Below are positions 53,653 through 62,848 of a DNA stretch of 64,000 nt, piece after piece. A program made the translations under genes and the position numbers. This stretch comes from DSPP01 sp964607165. Lineage in GTDB: Bacteria; Zixibacteria; MSB-5A5; DSPP01. Position 1 is the stretch's first letter, and each line of letters opens with the position of its first letter. The notes beneath the pieces were generated by a model. That model was given only the letters and a program-made list of their open reading frames with translations, did no database searches and was not told the origin of the DNA. The stretch spans positions 15,579 through 79,578 of the forward strand of contig CAZSIT010000010.1 of NCBI GenBank assembly GCA_964607165.1. The letters are read 5' to 3'.

Positions 53653-55178
53653 ACGGTCAACCTTGTAATTGTTTCACGAAAGAAACCAAACCCTTCCCTT
53701 ATCTCCGAAACCCGCACGGCGAAACATCCGGCAAGAAAAAATAACAAAAATAAGCCGAAAAGTATCGCACTGTAACCATTACCACTTGAATTCGTTAGAA
53801 GCCGAGCGGAAAAAAGTGCCGCCCAAAATGCCGCGAATGAGACGGCTGCAAGCTTCAAAACTTCAGCCCGTTTACCAACCAAGCCACGTAAAGGCATGGG
53901 CAAAAACCGGAATTGCAGGACCGCCAAAAGGATAACCGCAAGCGTTGCCGCACCCGCCAGCCCCAAAAGCCCGAACAACTTAACACCTAAATATGCGAAA
54001 GCTGTTTTGGCTAAAACAGCCACCAAAAAAAGGAATGCCATCTGTTTTACCAATCCTTCTGCCAAATAAGTCCTGGCAAGCACAAACGTATATCCGCCGG
54101 CCAAAAGCAGAAGCGCAAAAACCCTCAAGCAGGCGGCGGTCAACTCGGTGGAGCCGGAATCAAACATCCCTCTCTGAAAAAGGAGGCGGATTACTTCCCG
54201 CGGAGCGAAGAGAAATAGTACCGTCATCGGAATCAAAATAAAATTCGCCCATCCCAAAGCCTTGGTCAAAAGTTCGGCCGCTTCTTCCTTTTTCCCCTCC
54301 GACAGCTTTTGCGAAAGCTTGGGGAAAATGGCATACCCCAAAGGATAAACCAAAATCCCAACCGGAAACAGAATCGGAAGGGAAGCATAATAAAAGGCAG
54401 ACAAGGAGGCGGGGGGCAAAAAGGAGCCAAAAAACCGGTCGGTCAACGGCAGAAGCTGTCCCAAAACAGCCAAGAGCAGAATAAACGAAAAGTCTTTATA
54501 TGATGCGGGCGAAAAAGAAGTTGGCCCAATGGTAAACGAATTAGAAGTTCCTTTCTTCCCAACAAAAAGAAAAACGAGCATAATCCCGACCGGAACCAAA
54601 CTGCCAATCGCCCATCCCCAGGCCAAAGCATATACCGAAAGTTTGCCGGAAAGGAAAAACACGGACGCCAGAACCACCAAGCCGGACAGAAGCGGTGAAA
54701 AAGCGGTCAGTCCAAAACGCCCCTCAACCTGATAGTAGCTTCGTAAAATTGCTTCCATCGATGTCCCAAAAATGAAAAGCAAAAGAATTTGGAATGCCCT
54801 TACCCCAAATGGAATTTCTTCCTTAGGCAATCCGGGCGCAAACAGCCGCACTAAAAGAGGCGCGGAAAAATAAAGCAGTCCCAAAAAGGCAATTCCGCCT
54901 ACAAGGGCACCCAGTAAAAACCGGCGCAAAGCCGCCGGTCGGTTTTCCTTCAAACGTGAAAAATAAGGAATCAAGTAGTCCGGCAAAGCATAAAGAAAGA
55001 TGGTGGAAAGAAAAACCGGAAAGGCCGTTCCGGCCACGTACAGGTCGAACGCCCGCCCAGTGCCGAACTTGGCGGCCACCACCACCTCCCGCAAAAAACC
55101 GATCCCCCGCGAACCCAAAGCTCCCAAAGCCAGAGACAGAGTGGCCCGGCCGATATGGTATTCCTTCTTTTCTTCCAT
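53619..55178 (-). CDS. MurJ/MviN-like polysaccharide flippase
   Basis: 519 residues from the ATG at 55178, which overlaps the epimerase stop (TGATG); the longer open frame upstream is not supported. There are about 14 hydrophobic segments. LSLALGALGSRGIGFLREVVVAAKFGTG and ALPDYLIPYFSRL follow the MurJ/MviN pattern rather than the Wzx one, and FPVGILVYPLGYAIFPKLS, LFQRGMFDSGSTELTA are also MurJ-like. In a glycan operon it probably flips the undecaprenyl-linked unit; it could be the cell's lipid II flippase instead. I favour the first because of context. Confidence 0.87.
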   Translation of the reverse strand: MEEKKEYHIGRATLSLALGALGSRGIGFLREVVVAAKFGTGRAFDLYVAGTAFPVFLSTIFLYALPDYLIPYFSRLKENRPAALRRFLLGALVGGIAFLGLLYFSAPLLVRLFAPGLPKEEIPFGVRAFQILLLFIFGTSMEAILRSYYQVEGRFGLTAFSPLLSGLVVLASVFFLSGKLSVYALAWGWAIGSLVPVGIMLVFLFVGKKGTSNSFTIGPTSFSPASYKDFSFILLLAVLGQLLPLTDRFFGSFLPPASLSAFYYASLPILFPVGILVYPLGYAIFPKLSQKLSEGKKEEAAELLTKALGWANFILIPMTVLFLFAPREVIRLLFQRGMFDSGSTELTAACLRVFALLLLAGGYTFVLARTYLAEGLVKQMAFLFLVAVLAKTAFAYLGVKLFGLLGLAGAATLAVILLAVLQFRFLPMPLRGLVGKRAEVLKLAAVSFAAFWAALFSARLLTNSSGNGYSAILFGLFLLFFLAGCFAVRVSEIREGFGFFRETITRLTVWKFRNRSLSR

Positions 55179-56245
55179 CAGAGTCGGGAGATGAAGGCAG
55201 TGATTTTTTCGGCGGTCTGGCCGCCCCCAAAAAGGCGCAAGGGATAGCTTCTTTTCCCCTTTTCCCGTGCCATCCACTTTTTAACCGCCGCGGCATTTAA
55301 ATCCACCAGCCGGCTGAAATTTCCCTTCAGGATTTCCGGCCACTCGGTGGTGGAACGCAAAATCAAACAGGGACGGTCGAAAAAGAAAGCCTCGCGCTGC
55401 AATCCCCCGGAATCGGTCAAACAGTAGCGCGCCCCGTCCAAAAGCGCCAGCGATTGCAGGTAGCCGACCGGCTCAATCATCCAAAGATTCTTAAGCCGCC
55501 TGACCTGCTCCCAAAACCCAAATTTCACCAGCCGGCTTTTGGTGCGGGGATGAATCGGAAAAACCACCGGCTCTTTGAGCGCTTGTAATATCTTGACCAC
55601 CTGCCCCAGCCGCGGCCGGGTGTCAACGTTTTCCGCCCGGTGCAGGGTGATGTAGATGTATTCACCCGGCGAAAACGGCATTTTTGAATCCAACCCATTT
55701 TCACGCGCCAGCGGAAGAAAACGCAAGGCTGCATCCAACATCAAATCGCCCGTCCAGACCGCTTTACCCCGGGCTTTTTCCGATTCTAAAATTTTTACCT
55801 TGTGGGGAGTGGGACAGAAAAGATAATCGGCCAGGTGGTCGGCGGCTATCCGGTTGGTCTCTTCCGGCATTTCCTTCTGGTAGCTGCGCAGGCCCGCTTC
55901 CACGTGGCCAAAAGGAAGGTTGTTGTAAACCGCAGCCAAAGCCCCCGCCAAAGTCGAGTTGGTGTCGCCGTAAACCAAAACCAAGTCCGGTTTCAAGCGC
56001 GGCAGCAAATCGTCCAGCGCCGCCACCATTTTCGAAACCTGTTTGGCGTTGGTGTCCCTCCCGGCTCCCAAAAAATAATCCGGCTTGGGGATTTTTAACT
56101 GGTCAAAAAAAACCTGCGAAAGGAGAAAATCGTAATGCTGGCCGGTGTGTACGATGATTTCTTCATGCTTTCTGCGTAAAACCGGCGAAAGCGCCGCAAT
56201 TTTAATAAACTGCGGCCGGGCGCCGACTATCGAAACGATGCGCAT
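55178..56245 (-). CDS. UDP-sugar 2-epimerase (WecB/WbpI-like)
   Basis: 356 residues from the ATG at 56245 (TGATG overlap). Motifs of the WecB family: VGARPQFIKIAAL, VHTGQHYD, VYGDTNSTLAG, EAGLRSYQKEMPEETNR, ITLHRAENVD and TDSGGLQREAFFF. In the context of WbpB-, WbpD- and WbpE-like genes immediately upstream, the best guess is the WbpI step that converts UDP-GlcNAc3NAcA to the manno form, not UDP-GlcNAc epimerisation. The two functions cannot be told apart by motif reading. Confidence 0.88.
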   Translation of the reverse strand: MRIVSIVGARPQFIKIAALSPVLRRKHEEIIVHTGQHYDFLLSQVFFDQLKIPKPDYFLGAGRDTNAKQVSKMVAALDDLLPRLKPDLVLVYGDTNSTLAGALAAVYNNLPFGHVEAGLRSYQKEMPEETNRIAADHLADYLFCPTPHKVKILESEKARGKAVWTGDLMLDAALRFLPLARENGLDSKMPFSPGEYIYITLHRAENVDTRPRLGQVVKILQALKEPVVFPIHPRTKSRLVKFGFWEQVRRLKNLWMIEPVGYLQSLALLDGARYCLTDSGGLQREAFFFDRPCLILRSTTEWPEILKGNFSRLVDLNAAAVKKWMAREKGKRSYPLRLFGGGQTAEKITAFISRL

Positions 56246-57348
56246 CACTCGCGATAAAATTCCCGAATCGAGGCCGCCACAAAATCCTGCTCCGCTTCGG
56301 TCAGCTCTGGAAAAATCGGCAAAGACAAAACTTCTGCCGCTCTTTTCTCGGCCGCGGGCAAACTCCCTTTTTTGTAACCGAGCGTTGCGTAGCACTCCTG
56401 CTGGTGCAAGGGCATTGGATAATAAATCTCCGTTCCAATTTCCCGCAGGGACAAAAACTTTCGCAGTTCATCCCGCTTCGGCACGGCCAGCGTGTATTGG
56501 TGATAGATGTGATAATTATACTCCGGCTCGAATGGAGTTTCCACCGGCAGACCCGCTAAAAGCTGGGTGTAGCGCGCCGCCTTTTTGCGCCGTCCTTCAG
56601 TCCAGCTCTCGAGATGATTGAGTTTGATCGAAAGCGCCGCCGCCTGCAGGGTATCCAGCCGCGAGTTGTAGCCGATTAGGCTGTGATAATATTTCGGCTT
56701 AGAGCCGTGCACGCGCAGCTTGCGAATCATCTCGGCATCCTCGTCCGACTGGCAGGTAACCATCCCTCCGTCCCCCAACCCGCCCAGGTTTTTGCTGGGG
56801 AAAAAGGAAAAACAGCCGAAGCGGCCCAACATCCCCGCTTTTTTCCCTTTATACTTGGCGCCTATTGCCTGCGCGGCATCTTCCACCACCGGAATTTTCT
56901 TCGAATTGGCCAACTCCAGAATCGGATCCATATCCGCCATCTGTCCGTAGAGGTGCACCGGCATAATCGCCTTGGTTTTGGAGCTAATCTTTTTGGCAAT
57001 CTCGGCGACGACGACGTTGTAGGTCTTCGGATCGATGTCGGCAAAAACCGGTGTGGCGCCGAGCCGCGAAATTACCCCTGCCGAAGCAAAGAACGAGAAC
57101 GTGGAGGTGATGACTTCGTCCCCCGAACCGACGCCGCAGGCCCGCAAAGCCAAGAGCAAGGCATCCGTGCCGGAAGCCACCCCAATGGCATGCTTGGCAC
57201 TGCAAAAAGCCGCCGTCTTTTCCTCGAACTGTTTTACTTCCGGGCCAAGTATAAACTGGGTATGCGCCAAAACGCCCAGAACCGCCGAATCCAACTCTGT
57301 TTTTATCGTTTGATACTGTCTTTTTAAATCCAGCAAAGGAACTTTCAT
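56245..57348 (-). CDS. PLP-dependent sugar aminotransferase (WbpE-like)
   Basis: 367 residues from the ATG at 57348. VASGTDALLLALRACGVG, EDAAQAIGAKYKG, FSFFPSKNLGGLGDGG (with the PLP lysine) and YNSRLDTLQAAALSIKL are standard for DegT/DnrJ enzymes. The start MKVPLLDLKRQYQTIK fits the WbpE/WlbC branch that transaminates 3-keto sugars. Together with the Gfo/Idh and acetyltransferase genes upstream it suggests 3-amination of UDP-GlcNAcA. Confidence 0.9.
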   Translation of the reverse strand: MKVPLLDLKRQYQTIKTELDSAVLGVLAHTQFILGPEVKQFEEKTAAFCSAKHAIGVASGTDALLLALRACGVGSGDEVITSTFSFFASAGVISRLGATPVFADIDPKTYNVVVAEIAKKISSKTKAIMPVHLYGQMADMDPILELANSKKIPVVEDAAQAIGAKYKGKKAGMLGRFGCFSFFPSKNLGGLGDGGMVTCQSDEDAEMIRKLRVHGSKPKYYHSLIGYNSRLDTLQAAALSIKLNHLESWTEGRRKKAARYTQLLAGLPVETPFEPEYNYHIYHQYTLAVPKRDELRKFLSLREIGTEIYYPMPLHQQECYATLGYKKGSLPAAEKRAAEVLSLPIFPELTEAEQDFVAASIREFYRE

Positions 57349-57368
57349 CTCTAATCTCTGTTTATATC

Positions 57369-57472
57369 GTAGGGGCACGGCACGCCGTGCCCTTCCCTCT
57401 CCATTCTACTTGTCCCGAGCGACTTGTCCCGAATGTAATTGAGGGAAGTCGAGGGAGCGTAGTCGAAGGGTG
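57369..57472. repeat. Intergenic repeat cluster 5
   Basis: A GTAGGGGC palindrome (GGGCACGGC-AC-GCCGTGCCC) at 57369-57392 is followed at 57409-57472 by a CTTGTCCCGAG element with GAGGGAAGTCGAGGGAGCGTAG. It is the only large gap inside the glycan operon. Confidence 0.75.
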
Positions 57473-57497
57473 AGGTTCGAATTTCTAGTCGCATTAT

Positions 57498-58250
57498 TCA
57501 TTTCCACTCCTGATTTTCCAACAACTGTTCTTTCGGCACCTCTCGCCATACTTTAGCGGGAACACCGGCCACGATTTTGCGCGGCGGCGTATCCCTGGTA
57601 ACCAGAGCGCCCGCCGCCACCAAGGTGTCTTCGCCGATTACCTTCCCCGGCAAAATGGTGGCGTTGACCCCGATGCGTCCGCCCTTTTTGACGGTGACTC
57701 CCTTGAAATGCTTGAAGCGCTCTTTGGTGCGGCCTACGAAGTTGTCGTTGGAAGTTGCCACGCAAGGCGCCACAAATACCCGGTCTTCTAATTCCGAATA
57801 AGCGGTGATATAAACGTTAGTTTCTAACTTGCAGTAAGAACCAACCTTGCAAAAGTTTTCGATGGCGGCGCCCCGTCCAATAATGGTGTAGTCGCCGACG
57901 CTGACGTTTTCCCTTACGGTGGACAAATCCGCTGCCAGAACCCTCTTGCCCAGAACCGAACCGGCATAAATCACCACCGAAGTGCCGATTATGGAATTTT
58001 CCCCGATTTTCGCCGGCGGCAATTGTTGTTCTTTGGTCACCGCCGAATTAGCCGCCCGCATCGGCTGCTTGCCTATAACCGTATTATCGTCGACGCGCAC
58101 GTTGGCGCCGATTTCGCTCTCCGGATGAATGACCACCCCGTTGCCAATCGCGCAACCGGCGCCGATTTTTACTTTCGCGCCGATGACGCAATACTCTCCG
58201 ATTTTGGTCCCTTTTCCGATTTTGGCCGTTTTCGCTATTTTATTCGCCAT
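57498..58250 (-). CDS. Left-handed beta-helix N-acetyltransferase (WbpD-like)
   Basis: 250 residues made of hexapeptide turns from the start (AKTAKIGKGTKIGEYCVIG) to the end (GGRIGVNATILPGKVIGED, AAGALVTRDTPPRKIVAG). The motif NDNFVGRTKERFKHFKGV is the active-site-like loop seen in WbpD-type enzymes, although the chain is longer than usual for that group (near 190). It would acetylate the 3-amino group of the uronic acid sugar nucleotide. It lies between the aminotransferase and dehydrogenase genes. Confidence 0.88.
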   Translation of the reverse strand: MANKIAKTAKIGKGTKIGEYCVIGAKVKIGAGCAIGNGVVIHPESEIGANVRVDDNTVIGKQPMRAANSAVTKEQQLPPAKIGENSIIGTSVVIYAGSVLGKRVLAADLSTVRENVSVGDYTIIGRGAAIENFCKVGSYCKLETNVYITAYSELEDRVFVAPCVATSNDNFVGRTKERFKHFKGVTVKKGGRIGVNATILPGKVIGEDTLVAAGALVTRDTPPRKIVAGVPAKVWREVPKEQLLENQEWK

Positions 58251-58302
58251 TTACACTCCTTAGAAGCTTTCAATCGTCAATCCTTCAATCGTCAATCGTC
58301 AT

Positions 58303-59313
58303 TTATAACTTCTGCGGCACCCCGCCCGCTTTCAGCGAGCGATTGGCTGCTTCTAAAATCCGTAAAACTTCCAACCCATTTTTGCCGTCCGAGCGGGGAG
58401 TCTTGCGGGTGCGCACGCAGTCGATAAAATGTTGGCACTCCAAACGCAAAGGCTCCTTCAACTCCACTTTCGGTATCAAAATATCCCCCGAGCGCAAAGC
58501 CAGATACTCTCCGTACGTGGTATAATCGGCATGGGTGTTAACCCCCTTGTCATAAATCCAGATTTTTTCGGAGCTGGCCGAATCGTCAAACACCGCCATT
58601 TTTTTGCTGCCGACGATGGTAACCTTCCGGTCTTTATGCGGGTCCAGCCAGGAAACGTGGATGTGCGCCATCTGCCGGCTCTCAAAATGCATGGTTAAAA
58701 AACAAACATCCTCAATCCCTGGTTGCAAATACGCCTGGCCGGTCGCGGTCACCCGCACCGGCATCCGCCCCAAAAAGAAAAGCACCATCGAAATGTCGTG
58801 CGGCGCAAAACTCCACAGTGCGTTCTCGATGTCGCGCACCTTGCCCAAGTTGACGCGCGAGGCGTACAGGTAGTAAACGTTCCCGAAATCTCCTTTGTCG
58901 ATATACTCCTTCAACCTCAATACCGCCGGGTGATAAACCATAATATGCCCCACCATCAAAACCCGCTTCTTCTCTTCCGCCAGTCGTACCAGCTCTTCCC
59001 CTTCTTTTACATCTAACACTAAAGGCTTTTCTACGAACAGGTCCTTTCCGGCCATAATCGCTTTCTTACCCAACTCAAAATGCGTCGCCGGCGGCGTGGA
59101 AACGATTACCGCCTGAATTGAAGAGTCGGCGAAAACCTCCTCCGGATTGGTTACAAATCGGGCCGCCGGCGCAATCTCCGCCACCAGTTTTTTCCGGGCC
59201 GCATCAGAATCGGAGACAATCACCAGTTCGCAATCAGGCATAGTGGCAAAGTTGCGCGCCAAATTTCGCCCCCAGGCCCCCAAACCGATTAGTCCGACTT
59301 TGGTTTTATCCAC
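58303..59313 (-). CDS. Gfo/Idh/MocA-family oxidoreductase (WbpB-like)
   Basis: 336 residues. NAD motif GLIGLGAWGRNLARNF at 8-23, STPPATHFELGKKAIMAG, and EKPL with the catalytic lysine at FVEKPLVLDV. GHIMVYHPAVLRLK and APHDISMVLFFLG follow, the last including the catalytic histidine. In WbpB the reaction is oxidation at C3 of UDP-GlcNAcA, the step before transamination. The first gene of the WbpB-D-E-I-like set, overlapping the Wzz-like gene by eight bases. Confidence 0.9.
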   Translation of the reverse strand: MDKTKVGLIGLGAWGRNLARNFATMPDCELVIVSDSDAARKKLVAEIAPAARFVTNPEEVFADSSIQAVIVSTPPATHFELGKKAIMAGKDLFVEKPLVLDVKEGEELVRLAEEKKRVLMVGHIMVYHPAVLRLKEYIDKGDFGNVYYLYASRVNLGKVRDIENALWSFAPHDISMVLFFLGRMPVRVTATGQAYLQPGIEDVCFLTMHFESRQMAHIHVSWLDPHKDRKVTIVGSKKMAVFDDSASSEKIWIYDKGVNTHADYTTYGEYLALRSGDILIPKVELKEPLRLECQHFIDCVRTRKTPRSDGKNGLEVLRILEAANRSLKAGGVPQKL

Positions 59314-60547
59314 TGTTTCCCCCCGAATTTTTGCGAAAAACCGGCAGCTCTGCCCGTATGCGCGAGGCTAAAGAAGCTACGGCTTGATACCGCGAAGGAT
59401 CGGCTGTTTTCATCCGCTCAAAATACTCCCGGGTTAAAACCAAAGCCAGCGTAACAAAAAGCGAAACAAAAAAACCCATTAAAATCAGTTTTAACCGTTT
59501 AGGCCGAATCTTAAATTCCGGCACGCGCGGATAGTCCAGAACCGAGATGGTCGGAGTATCCTTTGCCTCCTGGATTTTCGACTGCTCGTACTGCTCGCTC
59601 AAAAGCTCGTAAAGCTTTTCTTGAACGGCCACATCCCGCAGCCGGATGGCAAACTCCTGCGACAAGCCCGGCAAAGCCGCCATCGCCACGCCTAAAAAAG
59701 ACCCCTTGCTCCCCTTTTCCTCCAGCTTTTTTAACTCCTTTTCGGTGGAGGCAATTTTCGCTTCCAACTTCTGCACCTCCGGATGGGTTTCAGAAAGCTC
59801 CCCTTTTAAACCGGAAAGTTGAATCTGGTCGGCCAACATCTGCGCTTTCAAAACCCCGGCGGAAGAGACCAGGGCTTTGGTCTGCTCGTCCAAATTCAGT
59901 GCCTTGTTGGCCAGTTGAAAAGCCTTTAATGAATCCCGGGCTGCCTGCAGGGCCTTTTCGGTTTCCTTTAAACGTCCCTCCACGAAAAGACGGGTCGCCC
60001 GGGCTTTGGTCGAGCCCCGCCTTTGGTTCACCCGATCCAGGTTGGCCAGCAGGGATTGAACCACTTCATACGCCCGTTTAGGATCTTTGTTCTCGTAAGC
60101 GATTTGCACAATCCCTTCGGTCGTGGTCTTCACCTGCAGGCTTCCCCGCAAAACCTTAAGCAGAATCTCCAGGGAAGGAATTTGGTAAACCTTGGAGAGC
60201 GACAGGTCGGCCGCCACTCCAATCAAAACCGCATCCGACTGCGCCACCGCCGCCAGAACGTCGGAAGGGGAAGCGGCAAACGGAATGGCCAGGTCCCCAC
60301 CCAAAAATGGCACTCCCCCTCGGAAAATCGAGCTCAAGTTCATATCCACCGCCGCCCGCTCCGGCGGCAAAATACTGGCTGTCGCCCGATACCATTTCGG
60401 CAGAAGAAAAGCAACCACACCGGTCAGCAGGGTAACGGTCAGAACCGCCCAGAAAAGGAACTTTCTCCAGCGAAAAATAACTTCCAAAGTTTCCCAAAAA
60501 ACCGGGCGTTCGGGCGAAAAGCCCGGAATTTCTTCCAAACGGGTCAT
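59306..60547 (-). CDS. Wzz/GNVR chain-length determinant protein
   Basis: 413 residues from the ATG at 60547 (ATGA overlap with the upstream stop). Membrane segment 1 (LFWAVLTVTLLTGVVAFLL) and segment 2 (LILMGFFVSLFVTLALVL) flank a long periplasmic region with a coiled coil at about 180-310 (LKETEKALQAARDSLKAF, QKLEAKIASTEKELKKLEE). The Wzz motif PKWYRATASILPPE and, before TM2, DYPRVPEFKIRPKR (the proline-rich element) are clear. No kinase domain is attached. It sets glycan length together with the Wza-like partner. Confidence 0.92.
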   Translation of the reverse strand: MTRLEEIPGFSPERPVFWETLEVIFRWRKFLFWAVLTVTLLTGVVAFLLPKWYRATASILPPERAAVDMNLSSIFRGGVPFLGGDLAIPFAASPSDVLAAVAQSDAVLIGVAADLSLSKVYQIPSLEILLKVLRGSLQVKTTTEGIVQIAYENKDPKRAYEVVQSLLANLDRVNQRRGSTKARATRLFVEGRLKETEKALQAARDSLKAFQLANKALNLDEQTKALVSSAGVLKAQMLADQIQLSGLKGELSETHPEVQKLEAKIASTEKELKKLEEKGSKGSFLGVAMAALPGLSQEFAIRLRDVAVQEKLYELLSEQYEQSKIQEAKDTPTISVLDYPRVPEFKIRPKRLKLILMGFFVSLFVTLALVLTREYFERMKTADPSRYQAVASLASRIRAELPVFRKNSGGNSG

Positions 60548-62118
60548 CGGGTCGCCTCCCGCACTACGAAAAACAAAGCCGCCGCGTTCCCCGCCACGGC
60601 CATTGCATCCCTGAAGGTGGACCAAAAATGCGTCTCTTTCCGCGGCACCAAAACCACGTCTCCCGCATCCACCCGGCTGCCGGAACTTCCTTTAATCCAT
60701 CCTCCCGAAACCGATTTCAAAATTTTCACCTTTCCCCTATCCGCCCCGGCCGAATAGCCGCCCGACCGCTGGATGTAGTCCCCCAGCCGGTCGTCTCCGC
60801 GGAAATTCAAAAGCCCCGGCCTCGCCACCCGGCCCAAAACATAGACCGAACCGGACGTTCGCGGCACGTTGATTTCATCCCAGGAATAGAGCGGGACATC
60901 TTTGCCCGGGTCTTTTCTTTCGAAAAGCCCGACGAAATCGAACGCCACCACCGCTCCCTTCCAGCGGTTTTTTTCCAAATAAAAATTCAAATCCTCTTTA
61001 TTCATCTTTTCGATTAACGCCGGATTCACGTTGTCCCCGATTTCAAAAAGAGGGTCGAAGTACCCTCCCCGCAAAATGTAGGCGGAAGATAGGATCGCCC
61101 GCGGCGTAAACCCTCCCGCCCGTGCAATCACTTCCGAAACTTTGGTTTTCCCTTCCTCGATGTCGTAATATCCCGGAAAAGCCACCTCCCCTTTAACCGA
61201 AACAAACGCTTTGGGCGCCAGCCCCGGAAGGGAGCGCACAAAAATCTGCTCCTCCGGCCGAACCGCAATATCGTGCAGATTCAACGTCCGCAAATCGACG
61301 ATTTCCCGTTCGGTCTTTCCTTCGCGTTTCCAAACCCGCTCCACTTTTGCGGAATCCGCCCCCGCGGTAAGCCCGCTGGCGATGGCGATTAAAATTTTCA
61401 ATGAATCGTCCAACCTCGGTTCAAAGACTCCCCCAGCGTTCACCTCTCCGGCCACCAAAATTTCCCCCCAGGGCGTGCTTCGATACGGCACAACAATCCG
61501 GTCTCCTTCCACCACCCGCGGATTGGCTCTCCCTTCTCCGGTGCGCTCAAAGCGCAGCAAATCGACCGGCTTTTTCTCTCCCGTTTGCCGCACCAGTTCG
61601 ATATTCCGCTTCGAAGCGCTGGTGGCCAGCCCTCCCGCTTTGGCAATCGCCTCCGACGCTCGGCTGTAGGCCGGCAGCGAAATAACGCCGGGCACACTGA
61701 CCGCTCCGGAAACTTTCACCTTTACCTCCCGAATCTTTGTCAAAGTGACCGAAGCTTCGATAGTCGGGTAGCGCTTGGTTATCGCCGCGCGAACTTCCTT
61801 TTTCGCATCCGTTAAAGTCAATCCCCCCACTTTCGCCTCTCCGACCGAGGGAATCAAAACCGTCCCCTCGGGCGTCACCGCTACCGGCAAAAGCTGATTC
61901 ACCCCTCCCCAAAGACCCACCAAAATCTCATCCCCTGGCCCAATTACATACTCATCCGGGTCCACCGCGGTCTCCAAAGCCACGTTATCCCGCGCAACGA
62001 GGGCGGCTTTACGCCCGTCTATCTCTTGAGCGCTTACCTGAATAAACAGAATTAACGACAGCAGGGTCGCCCAACCGGCTGACTTTTTAGCTCTTACCAG
62101 GATTTTTTTCAGTTTCAT
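60544..62118 (-). CDS. Wza-like polysaccharide export protein with SLBB domains
   Basis: 524 residues from the ATG at 62118. A signal segment (GWATLLSLILFIQVSAQ) is followed by the Poly_export domain (YVIGPGDEILVGLWGGV, GTVLIPSVGEAKVGGLT). Then come three or more SLBB units (VKVSGAVSVPGVISLPA, VKGEVAFPGYYDIEEG, VYVLGRVARPGLLNF). A hydrophobic C-terminal helix (AMAVAGNAAALFFVV) may act as an outer-membrane segment. No lipobox cysteine is seen, unlike E. coli Wza. It should form the export channel through periplasm and outer membrane. Confidence 0.92.
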   Translation of the reverse strand: MKLKKILVRAKKSAGWATLLSLILFIQVSAQEIDGRKAALVARDNVALETAVDPDEYVIGPGDEILVGLWGGVNQLLPVAVTPEGTVLIPSVGEAKVGGLTLTDAKKEVRAAITKRYPTIEASVTLTKIREVKVKVSGAVSVPGVISLPAYSRASEAIAKAGGLATSASKRNIELVRQTGEKKPVDLLRFERTGEGRANPRVVEGDRIVVPYRSTPWGEILVAGEVNAGGVFEPRLDDSLKILIAIASGLTAGADSAKVERVWKREGKTEREIVDLRTLNLHDIAVRPEEQIFVRSLPGLAPKAFVSVKGEVAFPGYYDIEEGKTKVSEVIARAGGFTPRAILSSAYILRGGYFDPLFEIGDNVNPALIEKMNKEDLNFYLEKNRWKGAVVAFDFVGLFERKDPGKDVPLYSWDEINVPRTSGSVYVLGRVARPGLLNFRGDDRLGDYIQRSGGYSAGADRGKVKILKSVSGGWIKGSSGSRVDAGDVVLVPRKETHFWSTFRDAMAVAGNAAALFFVVREATR

Positions 62119-62161
62119 TTTCAACAACTGCAAGCTGATTAGGGTAGCCAAAATTGCCGGT

Positions 62162-62806
62162 TTAGTCAAGCGCTTTTCGGAATTGCTTGGCGGCTTCAAC
62201 AATATCGGGCGCCGTCATCAAAGCCGAAACTACCGCCACGCCGGTCGCCCCGGCCGCCCGAACCAGCCCCGCATTTTCCGGCTTTATTCCGCCAATTCCC
62301 AAAATCGGCTTTTTGACAAACTTCCGCACTTGCGCAATCAGCTCCGGTCCGACCCCGCCTGCGGCGGGCTCAATTTTTTTTGTTGTGGTCCAGAAAATCG
62401 GCCCGACGGCAATGTAATCAACATCTTCTATGGCGCTCTTTCGGGCCTCCTGGAGCGAATGCGTGCTTTTTCCAATAATTTTGTTCCGCCCGAGAATTTT
62501 GCGCGCTGCTTTGACCGGAAAATCATCCTGTCCCAAATGCACCCCGTCGGCGCCGGAAGCGCAGGCAATATCCGCCCGGTCATTGACAATAAAGTACACT
62601 TTACGTTTCCGACAGAGTCTGGCCAGTTCCGTCGCCAAATCCAGCCACTCGCGCATCCCCAAATTTTTTTCCCGCAGCTGCACCATATCCACCCCACCCC
62701 GGATGGCGGATTGCACCACGTCAAAAAGCGAGCGGCTCCCCAGCCCGCCAACGGCGGGCCGGTCGGTCACTAAACAGAGCCGTATTTTCGAAAGATTTTT
62801 GGCCAT
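62162..62806 (-). CDS. thiE: Thiamine phosphate synthase
   Basis: 214 residues from the ATG at 62806; an ATG seven codons upstream is less likely. TIM-barrel ThiE motifs: LCLVTDRPAVGG, VQLREKNLG, FIVNDRADIA, GVHLGQDDFP, AVGPIFWTTTKK and GIGGIKPENAG. It joins HMP-pyrophosphate and the thiazole phosphate. The gene leads the glycan run by 43 bases, although the two pathways are unrelated. Confidence 0.93.
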   Translation of the reverse strand: MAKNLSKIRLCLVTDRPAVGGLGSRSLFDVVQSAIRGGVDMVQLREKNLGMREWLDLATELARLCRKRKVYFIVNDRADIACASGADGVHLGQDDFPVKAARKILGRNKIIGKSTHSLQEARKSAIEDVDYIAVGPIFWTTTKKIEPAAGGVGPELIAQVRKFVKKPILGIGGIKPENAGLVRAAGATGVAVVSALMTAPDIVEAAKQFRKALD

Positions 62807-62848
62807 TGCCGAAAGATAGTCAATCAAAAACCCTCATCAAGTTGTCAT

